Below are positions 24,901-35,047 of a stretch of DNA of 64,000 nucleotides, in pieces (positions within the stretch are counted from its first letter, which is position 1; every line of letters begins with the position of its first letter). The stretch is from Eremophila alpestris peregrina. Taxonomy: Eukaryota; Chordata; Aves; Passeriformes; Alaudidae. Location of the stretch: positions 65,265-129,264 of the forward strand of contig WMCF01000232.1 of assembly GCA_009792885.1 (NCBI GenBank), given 5' to 3'. Both the position numbers and the translations under genes were made by a program. Below the pieces are notes generated by a model. The model made no database searches. It saw nothing but the letters and a program-made list of their open reading frames with translations, and had not been told where the DNA came from.

Positions 24901-26097
24901 GCCTGCGCCGGGCACCAGCGGCGGGAGGGGGCCGGGCCGGGCCCCCCCCGTCCTGCCCGAGTTGGCTGCGCGCCCCCCGCCCCGCTCCCGCTTCACCTCC
25001 CGCGGCCGGGGCGGGGGCCGGGCGCGGCGGGGTCGCCGTGCACCTGCCGGCCGCTGCCCCGGTGCCGCCCCGCGCCCCGGCGGGGCCGAGCAGCGCCGCA
25101 CACATTTCCCCGCCTTTTCCCACTCTCAAACACGTGCACTTCGGGGCTCGGGCAAGTTGTTCTGCAGCGGGAGACACGGCGTGCCCGCCCGGGGGGGACA
25201 GGGCCAGCCCTGACAGCCCGGCGCTCCGCCAGCGGAGCACCCACCGGCGCCCAGCAAGCGGGCGGCTAAGCGGCTGCGGCTCTCCGCTCCCAAAGGCAAC
25301 TTCTGTTTCATTTCACCGATGAGCAGTTTCTATGCTTTCCAAGCATCCCCCCCGCCTCCCCCCCAAGCCAAATCTAAGTGCGACTGGGGTGGGGGGGTAA
25401 AGAGGGGGGAAACAAAGCTGCTCCTGCAACACTGACCACCTCTTCTCCCACGCACACCGCTCCTCTCCCGCGGCGAGAAGCGACGGGTCTCGTGGGCATC
25501 TGGGTAGCACGGTGCCACACAGTGGCCATGACTCTCCCCCACCCCCTCCCTACACATCAGTATCCGAGCAGGACTCGCGCTCTGCCATTGCCATCTGGCT
25601 ACCAAGTTGCTCCAACGCTTCCTACTTTCCGCAGCGGGCGATACCCGGCGCTGCCCCCGCGGCGCAGCCTGCAGCTACGCCCGGGGCGCGGGGCCGCCGG
25701 CACGGCTCGGCTCGGCACGGCGCGGAGCACCGGCGGCTCGCCTGGTCGCTGCACCTGGGGAGCTGCGCGGTCCCCGCTTGCCCGCGGCGGAACAAAAAGG
25801 GAGCCGGCAGCGGCCGGTGGCGCCGGGCGGCAGCGCTGCCTCCCCTCCCGCCTCCGCCCGCCACAGCCCCGCACAAGTTGCTTGTGGGATAGCGGAGCCG
25901 CAACTCGGCCGCCTCCCCTCGCCCCGTACCGAGCGGCGCGGCTCTTGGCGCCATGTTAATGACGTACTATCTTATTTCCACTAGGCAGCGACCTTCGGCA
26001 CGAAACTGCTCTCCCGCCGCCTCCGGAGCGACAAAAACCCCCATCAAATATGGCTGTGCTGGCGGCTGGGCGGCGGGCGCTGCGGCGGGCTCGGTTA

Positions 26098-26215
26098 CCT
26101 GCTGGCGGCGGCGAGGGCGGGCGGCGCGGCCGGGCTCCCCTGCGCGGAGGGCTCGGGGCCGCCGCATGAGTTCGGCGCGGCGCCGGGCAGCGGGCACGGA
26201 GAGCGGCTCGCTGCG
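26098..26215 (-). other. JADE1: Candidate JADE1 5' UTR exon C (3' end at 26098)
   Basis: On the minus strand, GCCGCCAGCAG is followed by GTAACC. The donor is acceptable but weaker than those at 23663 and 24669. It lies near the outer edge of the island, just downstream (in gene orientation) of a (TG)n tract. The 5' end is nominal. It would give the longest leader and intron 1 of the three candidates. Confidence 0.35.

Positions 26216-26216
<1 letters not shown>

Positions 26217-26255
<39 letters not shown>
26217..26255. repeat. (CA)n microsatellite in the promoter
   Basis: About 19 uninterrupted CA units are followed by a TCT interruption and a further short CA run to about 26269. It reads (TG)n on the JADE1 strand and lies about 120 bp upstream of the candidate donor at 26098. 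It is likely length-polymorphic. Confidence 0.95.
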
Positions 26256-26258
<3 letters not shown>

Positions 26259-26395
26259 CACACACACAGATTCCCTCTGACTGACGTTTGTACTTGTTAT
26301 GGAGGAAGGACTCCGTGAATCAAACTCGTTTCTGGGTCACTGCTGCCACAGGGGGGAGCTGCTTTAATCCCCTGCCAAAACTGGAAGGCGAGGAG

Positions 26396-26416
26396 AAATA
26401 ATAATAATAATAATAA
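26396..26416. repeat. (AAT)7 microsatellite
   Basis: Seven AAT units sit immediately beside a GC-box-rich stretch at the outer edge of the CpG island. Confidence 0.9.
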
Positions 26417-26719
26417 GGCAGCGGCGGGGCGGGGAGGCGGCGGCGCGGCCCCGCGGGAGCCGCCGTTAACTCCTGGCGGGCCCGGGCGCACGGCTCCCGC
26501 CGCCCCTCGCCGCCGGAGCCCCGGGGGAGCCGCCCCCCGCCGCCGCCCGCCCGCGTTCCGGCGAAACGCAGATGGGAGGCAACGCCGGCAGCTGGGAAAT
26601 GATACGTGTCTGCGCCCGCATCCCGCCCGCGGCGCTGCCGGCCTTAGCCTGCAACCATTAACGCCGCTCTCCCGGAGATTGGAGCGGATTTCGCAAGCGG
26701 GAATGGTAGCGCTGCACTG

Positions 26720-29700
26720 GCTCCCCGTGCAGAAGGCATGAGTCACTGTTTGTCAAGCAGGGAAAACCGAGGGTACCCAGAGTTAAGCGCTGTGGCCACA
26801 TGCGTAGCGCGTAATTGCCGGGGCAAGAATAAAACTGCACGCTGCCTATTCTCAGCCTCCAGCGTTATCCCTCTGGCTCGTTAACTTTGATACTTCTCAA
26901 AGACTAGAAAGAGCCAACACAATCTGCGGTTCAGTTCACATCTCTCTAGCAGGAGAGGAAATTATCTTAAATTGGCACCAAATGACATACTAAACTTCCC
27001 ATTACCTAAAAGGCGTGTTTGAATGCAGATTTCCTTATTTTTCCACATAAATCGCTTTTACCTCACACCATACACCTGTGCTCCCTGAGTGAAAAACTCC
27101 CCCTTTTGAGCAGAATTCCTGAGCAGATATAGTCTGAGGTAATAAACACCACAGAGAAGATTAAACATAAGCTCAGACACAGAATTAAGGCGATCTGTGT
27201 AAAGCAATCCCCATAGTATCCAAATACAAATTAATGCAGCCTCCACAGCAATATCAGTCTGCCAAAGAATCACACCTTAGTTCAGCAGAGGAATTGGGTC
27301 GTTACTCATCCGTGCAAACCGAGCCGTTTATTCTGCCATCTCACCCACCCACCTACCCAATAATGAAACAGTCACTTAAATTCAACCTGAACATCCTAAA
27401 AAGTTGTACTTGACTACAAAAACATCCTCCCCCCTGGAGATATTCTTTGCTGTGAAAACCAGACAGTCGTAGTTTTATTCACAGAACACCCTGAAGCACC
27501 TCCAGATTTTTAGAGCCTCAGACTTGGATTCCCTTGTTTTCTACTACATGAAAATACAAAAAGGCACGCATTCCCCACTTTCTTCCTGCACTTGCCTTGG
27601 TATCCAGACCTGTAAAGATACCTGTTGGCATAGCTTTCTGTGCATCAGCAGCCTAATTAGGAACATCCATGATGTGGATGTACTGTGATGACACCCCATC
27701 CTAGTACCTGATAATTATAAACTTACTGGCACACCCCTGTCACCTTACCCTTGAACTTCCAGGGGTGGTAATTTTCAAACCTGACTGGAGACTTAGCTGT
27801 TCTGTATTTCCTAAACAGCATATACCTGTTGCTGTGCCATGGTATAAGCACAGAAGAGGGCAGAGTTTTTTCCCCTCAGTGGTCTGCAGGCCCCTTAGAA
27901 GCTCAGGGACTGCTTCTCCTAAGTTCATAAAGAGTATTCATGGTTAGCAGAGCTACTGGCAACTGGCATTTATTATACAGAGGTATGCACTTCTCCTGGG
28001 TTAATATGATGATTTTTTCTTCTAAATAATTTAAATAATATTGTCAATTGTAACAGACTGAAGAACCACCAGAAACGCTATTTGTTCCACTTTCCTGAAC
28101 TCTTTCCAAGAAGTTCAGAACAGGCTTCTGAGAAGAGCTTAAATGTGAATGGGCTCTAATTTCTCAAGAGGAATGACAGAAACTTTCCTGTCTCAAGCTC
28201 CTTGGAGTTGAGGCAGTATTTTTGTTTGCATATACAGCCAAGTTTATATTACACCTTGTATTTCAGGAAACATTTCTCTTGGAAGCCATGTGAGGCCATA
28301 CATTTAGGATAACGTGATTGTTTTCACATTTAAGATAACATGAATGTTTTCATGGTACTATGAATGATGGGCTGTGTTTTTAAAAAGTACCAACTATCTC
28401 CATTACTGTAGAAAACTCCCCAGATGTGAGTCCTCTGTGCTCCACAAGCAGCTAGCCCAGTCTTTACAAGAAGGTAACACAACTGGAACAAAGATGCTTT
28501 TTTGTCTCTAAATACAGTGAATCCTCAGAGACTCCTCTGGAATAATACCCTTCTGTGTTTTAAAAGGAAATATTTTTTAAAAATCATAGGGCTGGGATCT
28601 GGAAGAATAATTTTGGAAGTGGTTGGAAAACAAAAAAAGAAAGGTTACTGCTTCAGCACTACAGGTATGAAGTTGCATACCAGTATAGCAAAGAGAGAGT
28701 AGTCTTCTGCTATCTGCACTGACCAAACGTCAAGGTGATGAGGAAAATTCTGCTGTAAGAAGAGTCAGTAGAAGTTTTGACACCAGCCTTTAATAGGTAC
28801 TTATCCTTTCAGCCAAGCAGGCACTTTGCTGTAACAAATAATGTCATAAGGCTCTGTGCCTCTCTCACTTATCTTTCTATCAGTATTATCATTTATTCCA
28901 GGAACATTCAGAGAATGTGTATCAGGCTTGGTTTTGTGCTAGCACACAGAATTTCTGGTCCTTTCTCCAAGTAGTTTCATCAGATATAGTCACCCATATA
29001 TTAAACTTTATTTTAATTTTTTTATTGTTTGTTTAGTTCCTTAATGTCTCTCTCTTGGATTGGTAATTTTTTAGCTGATGCACAAATCCAAGGAAAGACT
29101 GTGTGGCTTTTCAGCACTCTTTTCCACCCTGTTGTGGAAATGTGTTACTATAGCAGTGGCTAATAAAATATTTTCCTTCCTTCTTTTTTCTTCCTTTAAT
29201 TTTTTTTTTTATTTTGATAATACTCCTTTCAAAATTGAAATCTTTCCCACTAGTTCATGCAGTCCTCACACATGAAGGTGGAGCTAACCAAGCTGAGTTT
29301 CTCCTCACTGGTAAATTTAGCCCTAGAGTATCACTTAAAACTCAGAACTGCTTCTTTTGCTCTTTTGGCTCCAGCTTTCAGGAACTTCTATTTTCTCTTT
29401 CTTATTTTAAAGATTGGAAACTTGAGGAGAAGAACAGTACAGATCCAAATCTGCTCTGTCAACACTGGAGTGCACTTAAAGAGTGGGATTTTCCAGAGGG
29501 CTTTCATATCTCCTGGGAGAGCTATTTTATAGAGCAGAGCTATAAGACAGATGCACAGTTGGGCCAATTCCTTTTGAGGTCCATTTTGTCTCTAGCTGGC
29601 CTAATCATATAAGCAATGAAAAAAAAAAGAGATTTTGACTCATGCATGTGTAGATCTATACCACTTACAAGTTGCATAAGTGCAATATTTTTAACTCCTG

Positions 29701-30290
29701 CAGAAATAAAACTTACTCAATACAGCTCCTGTATGGGCCAAAGAGGAACACAGCTGTCACAGTTTTGTCCAACCCAAAGACATCATTTATGGCAACGTGG
29801 TCCCTGACTGCTTCACAAAATTACGCGCAGAACCCCCCAGTAATTTGTGCTCTGGCTTTTTTGTCCTTCTCATTATCTACAAGTACCAAAATCTGCTGTG
29901 TCTGGATTAGGCAGGTCAAAAAGGCTAAGCTCAGGTAGTAAATTACTGCCTTTGACTCTGAAGCTGAGGTTTCCAGCTGCCAGGATTGCTTGTGAGAGTA
30001 ATTTGTTTATTCATGGGCCACACACCAAAGATATGATTTCTCCTGTGCTCACAAGCCTCATTCTTCTGGTTCCTGTAGCCTATTGAGATGAAGTCCTGAG
30101 AGATCACTAACTGGATGTATGGGCCACTACCCCAGGGAGGAGAAGCTGTGCCAGTGAAGGATGAGGATGGAAAGGGACGAAAATGAACCCTCAGAGCTGA
30201 ATTTTATATTTAGCAAGCTTTCAGACGTGGCTTGTGCAGACAGACCAGTGCACTCTTTTTAATGACAAAACTTGAGAAGTAGAGATTATA
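26720..30290. other. Intergenic, upstream of JADE1; no gene seen
   Basis: AT-rich unique sequence beyond the outer edge of the CpG island. The open frames (longest about 130 codons, 29214-29612 plus) have no recognisable domain or splice context. I see no mobile element I can name. Confidence 0.7.
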
Positions 30291-30440
30291 ACACTAATTT
30301 TATCTGTGGGTAGACAGGGGCATGCAAAGGTTATATCACTCACACAAGTCACATGTTAAGTCAGCATCAAAACCAAGAATAGAAACCTGAAGTAATGCCT
30401 CTGAGTCCAAGGTTTGTAATGATTAAACCATATCCTCTCC
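30291..30440 (+). mobile_element. MIR-like SINE relic
   Basis: The segment follows the MIR/core-SINE layout in order: TTTATCTGTGGGTAGACAGG, then AAGGTTATATCACTCACACAAGTCACA, a block corresponding to the core's AACTTGCCCAAGGTCACACAG. After that comes CAAGAATAGAAACCTGAAGT, then GAGTCCAAGG, and lastly ATGATTAAACCATATC, corresponding to the MIR 3' words for 'gaacccagg', 'ctcc' and 'taaccactatgc'. The ordered match over about 150 bp is what supports the call. It is strongly diverged, as expected of an insertion predating birds. No tRNA-like head is recognisable. Confidence 0.65.
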
Positions 30441-32974
30441 TTTGGCCTGGTCCACAACACAGAACACAGTACAAAGTATACCTCCATGACATTTTGCACA
30501 CAGACATCTTAAAATGTTTGTGCAAGTCAGACACAATCATTGCAAGGGTATGCAACTGCTGACACTGTGCATTCATCTGAAAAGGAAGCAGGGACTCATA
30601 TGCCTAATAGGTCAAATTAACTACATTCAAAAATCTAGAAGTATAGGGACTGGAATCACGTGCTTCCAAATTATTGTAATTGAAAAGGGGAAGCTGACAG
30701 GGAACCAGTAGAACAAGAAACTCGATGGAATGACTAGAAACAGGCTTGTAGATCTGCAGCTTAAGCTGGGTGAAGATGATGCATCACCTTTAAGGGAAAT
30801 AACACAATTTTGTACATGATGAGAGGAATAATTAGCAGCTGAGGTAATGCCCTAAGGATTATGAAAACCTCAGGCAAGTGAGAGTTTAGCAGCAAAAGAT
30901 CCAATCTCAGCTGAAGTACCTACACGTGCCTATCTGGCAGCTCATCAAGCAGCATTACAACAGCTCATCTAAATGAACTTCAACATTAAACTGTGTTTGT
31001 GCAGGCAGAAATCACGTAGTGAAAGAAAGGTGCTGTAACAAGACTTGGGGAAGAGTTCAAAAGAATCTGATTACAGATTTTCTGATTGCAGAGTGCAACC
31101 TGATAACTGGTTGCTAGAAGTGGAGCAGTGGCACCAATTTATCATGGAAGTACAAAAAAAATCAATTTTTTTTCAGTAATAACCTAGTGCCAAAATAGCT
31201 TTGAAAAAAATTTGCAACTCTGGTTCTTTAAGAATCAGAAAAATATTAACTCAAAAAAAAGAAAATAAAAAAGAAAGATCAGCAGTTCCAATTGCTCTGG
31301 GCAGTTTGTGATAACACGCCTACAAAGAGAAATCCTGGAAGTAACTTCCCATGTGGTCCTTTTGGGTTCCCTTTGGTGTTTGATGGAATCAACAGGGTCA
31401 CTTATTTGTGGTGTCACCTGGGACAACTTCTTCCAAATGCAGTGACTCACAGTTCACTGAATTTAAAGCTGTTTGCAGGCCATGAAACGGAGGCCTGCCA
31501 CAAGGGCTGAGAAATCCTGCACCCTCCGTGGCAAAAAGCAAACCTAGGACTATTACCCAGGAATTACAAAGCACAGGAGGTATTCTGTTTGTCCTCAATA
31601 GGTATAAATAAACCCTCTCCTCAGTTTCCAGGCTTGAAATCCCTCTTAGGGGATGTGGCTATCATGATTTCAAAAAAGGGAAAATGTTCTCCTTAAATAG
31701 TCAGAGGTCCACTGATTTCAGATGCAGTTGTCCTGAAACCTACTTCAGCTATTAGTAATTTAGCTCAGAAGTACACAAAATAAAGGGGTGTAAAGAAGTG
31801 ATCACTACTAGATAAAGGAAATCCTAGTCAAATAAAAAACTCTTGCTTATTTCAGCTATTTTACTTCATCAATTGTATGGTTTTGGAGATTAAGTTATTC
31901 AGTGTTTAACAAGTACGAAAAATTATTGATAAAACTAAACTAAATATCTTTTTCTTGTGGCAATGTTGATTGCTGAGCTTTTCTACAAGCTCCACTGTTT
32001 AAATAAGCACAAAACCCAGTTTGGGATGTTTTAATCCACTGTTTATAATCAATGTTATAAAAGTCACCTCATGGACTTAGATTTCAGTACTGTTCACATT
32101 CAGAGGTTTGACAGCATCAAACAGGGCTTGGAATGAGAGCTTTGGACTATTCAGCACAACAGAATGTTTACAGATTGGGGGAAAGCTGAGCCCTTTTCTA
32201 ACCCCACTCCATCTCTCAGCCCCACGAAGAGGAGCTATTGGGGTAAAGAGGGATAAAGCTGATGCCATATATCCATGGGCCACATCACCTTGCAGAAACT
32301 GGCCCCAGCTGTGTCATTAACACACACAGAACCAGCACAGTTCTCACTGCTGCACTTCCACTTTGCTGGGAGCTTATCAGAAATACACACCCAGTAAAAA
32401 ATCCCCCAGCATAATAACAGCCTCAGTGCCCTTATCAGGGAGAGAATTATTATCTCTTCTGCAAATAAGATACTGAGACATAATTGTAAAGAGGTACAAA
32501 TAAAAACTGTCCCTGGCAAAGCAGAGAGACTCAAATTCATGATTCAGCCCTGCCACGTTACAGCAGATTAATCCTGCAGTGCTGTTTGAAACACACACAG
32601 TCTGAGGGGAAGCCACCCTTAACACTGGAATGTGTCTAACCCAAATTTCTGCTCCAGACTCCACGAAAGCAGTGAGGGTTACAGGAGGTGGAACAGGTTT
32701 TGAGCATGAGGGTGTCCAGAGGCAGAACCCCAAACAGTTGCATGGTAAATTTTCAGGATGTTAACAGCCCTCGAGTCATTTCATACCATTTATACCAGTT
32801 ATTCTGAGGTAATTTTTTTTTTTATGGATAAAGGAATTTATTGTTTATTTAGAAGTTACAGCATCTTTGCTCAAAGGTGAGACTGCCACAGTTATATTTA
32901 ACTAAGCACACCGGGAAGGATGAAGAAAAATTGGAAATCAGATCATTACTCTGCTTTCTGTAAACTTTGCTTCA

Positions 32975-32976
<2 letters not shown>
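30441..32976. other. Intergenic; no gene seen
   Basis: AT-rich unique sequence with short A and T runs (for example T12 near 32811-32822). Open frames of up to about 120 codons on both strands show no recognisable product. Confidence 0.7.

Positions 32977-33029
<53 letters not shown>
32977..33029 (+). repeat. A53 homopolymer
   Basis: Fifty-three consecutive A residues follow TTCACT and precede GCCCAGC. This is by far the longest homopolymer in the window. There is no AATAAA signal in the 30 bases before it and I see no flanking target-site duplication, so a retrocopy tail is not supported. Confidence 0.98.
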
Positions 33030-33030
<1 letters not shown>

Positions 33031-34995
33031 CCCAGCAAAAAATAGTCTCTGACCTTCCAGAACAACATTTTAAAAAAGTCTGATCTGCTTATGTGGGCAG
33101 ATTTTGGCACAGGGTAAACACCCATGTTTGCGCCTCAAATTGCACAAGTCAGAAAATATTCTATCTGCCTTTCATCCAGGACAGGCTTTTAAACCATCAC
33201 ACATTTAGGTCTCTGACAATCTGAGGCAGGTTACCTTCCTCACATGGAAGAGTAAGAACTGGGGCAAAGTCAATGTGCCAACTGCCTGGAATCTGGTGTC
33301 CCTGAAGGGACATCCCACAGTGGGCACACAAATCCTTACAGAACTGCCACGAGCGCAGCTCCAGCCCACTCAGCTCCTCAAGTGTTCACCCAGCCCCAGC
33401 AGCATCTCTGCCCCCAGCCAAAGCTAAAGGCGAGCCCAAAGTGCTCACATCTCTTCTAGGAAAGGGCACAACTACTTGAGCTAGAGTGTCAGGCCAGAGC
33501 ACACAGAAGAGAAGTTCAGGAAAGCCTGGAAGGGGGCCAGGCAGTCCCGTGGCAGGTACAAAGTGTGCTGGCACTCTGGTGTGCTGCTGTGGGTCAATAA
33601 CATGTGCAATAAAGCACTTATTGACCGACAGGCTGCACAGGCCACAGAGACAGCAAAGGCATTCTTCCTAGAGCCCAGAGCCTCATTTATCTCTATTTTC
33701 CTTCACGTGTTTATCTCCAAGAGCTGCCCCTGTGGGTTCTTGGAGGTCTCTCTCTCTTTAAAGAAATTAAGCATGCTTCATGCCTTCCTTAGTAAAATGT
33801 TGCATGTGCCTGACACAAGGCACAGAGATCCTAGATGGCTTGTTGGCAGGAGTTTGACTCCAATGAAGGAAACCAGGGATAGCAAAAGGACCCCCCCAAC
33901 CTGGGACAAAGTAAAGAGAGCCCAGGATCTGTGGTTGTGTGAGCCCTGGCAGCTCAGCTGAAGGGAATGAATACATATTGAAAATACTGGCCCCAGTGAG
34001 GGAGCCTCATTGACTAACTAAGCTGGTTGTTCTTCAGAATGCAATTAACATCACCTGGTTAAATGTTTTAAATTCCTCTTAAACTTGCCAAAGATCCTCT
34101 AATATCCTGAATTCTATTTTTTTCATGGAAAAAAAATATCAGTCCAGAAAATCAAGCTACAACATCCACACAAAATCATTTGCTGCTCCATACACGCAGG
34201 CTTTGTTTTCACAAGTATCTCAAAGCCTGGAGGTCTCCAAAGCCAGCTAAGAAAAGACACTGATACTTGTCTTCCTTTTAAAATTATTTCCTCATACTTA
34301 GAGTATATAAGCAACCACTGGAACCAAAAGCATGAGTTGAAAGCCCATTTGTGAATGGGTGTTTATGCCCCTAACTGGTGGAGCCAGGCTTTTCCCAAGC
34401 CTCTGTTTTATAATTACAAAGAATTCTGCATAGCCATTGCCATTCAAACTGTATGACATTTCTTAATAAACTGATGTATCACACACAACACATGGTGCCC
34501 TGATGGAAAACCACTATCTCAGCCCTCAACATCCAGTGAGGAATTGGTTGACAAAGGGTTTAAAAGCTGCATGCCATCTCCAACATCAGCATCAAGTGAA
34601 ATCCTACTTACAAAGGTGTTTGCTGATCCTAACCCTGTTCACACTTCACAGAAGAAAAAGAGACACTTCCAACCCTGTAAAAAATAACACTTTTGTTCAT
34701 ATAATACATACATAGGACACCAGCTAAAAGATCTTAACTTTTTTGGAATCTAATCTCTATTAATATGTTGATCTTACAGTTCCCTATTGAGAAATCATTT
34801 CATTTCATATACAGGAAAACCTCCTGGATTACTATATTACTAAAATATTTGGGCCACAGCTTGCAAAAATGAGCAAATAATCCATTTTCTAATAGATTTG
34901 GCAGGTGAAGCAAGTTAAAACAGGGGACAAAGGCACTGCAGACCCCAGGCTCCAAAATGCTCATCCCAGCAGAGTCCCATCCAATTGCCATCCTG
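33030..34995. other. Intergenic; no gene seen
   Basis: Mixed-composition unique sequence. A locally GC-richer part at about 33290-33600 has short open frames on both strands that I do not recognise. Confidence 0.7.
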
Positions 34996-35047
34996 ATTGG
35001 ACTCCATGATCCTACAGATCTTTTCCAACCCTGCTAATTCTATGATT
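34996..35047 (+). mobile_element. CR1 3'-tail fragment
   Basis: The stretch begins ATTGGACTCCATGATCCTAC, continues with AGATCTTTTCCAACCCTG and ends ATTCTATGATT. This is the characteristic CR1 3' terminus with its ATTCTATG end repeat, on the plus strand. Only about 52 bp are certain; similarity may extend some tens of bases to the left. It is a very short 5'-truncated insertion. Confidence 0.85.

Larger units (their letters stand above)
23640..26720 (-). promoter_or_regulatory. JADE1: CpG-island promoter region of JADE1
   Basis: A 3-kb block is very GC-rich and dense in CpG, unlike the AT-rich sequence on both sides. It lies upstream of JADE1 exon 2 on the gene's strand, so it is the expected promoter. 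Visible elements include a CCAAT box (24123-24127), GC boxes (about 25006-25032 and 26426-26434), a CRE-like TGACGTAC (25960-25967) and, ten bases away, a CGCCAT core (25949-25954) resembling a YY1 site. There is no clear TATA box, which is usual for CpG-island promoters of broadly expressed genes. The transcription start or starts cannot be placed from sequence. Divergent transcription to the right is possible but unsupported. Confidence 0.85.

Noticed and set aside
23815..25269. 484-codon plus-strand open frame through the CpG island
   Set aside because: GC-rich DNA rarely forms stop codons. The product is low-complexity Pro/Arg/Ala/Ser with no domain, and it is antisense to the JADE1 first-exon region.
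29616..29807. Open frame starting MKKRDF, which recalls a PGRMC2 segment
   Set aside because: Only six residues match; the rest does not resemble the cytochrome-b5-like domain.
31390..31510. Possible reverse-orientation MIR
   Set aside because: Isolated words match but the ordered core is not present.
32770..33029. Possible processed retrocopy ending in the A53 run
   Set aside because: No polyadenylation signal, recognisable mRNA or target-site duplication.
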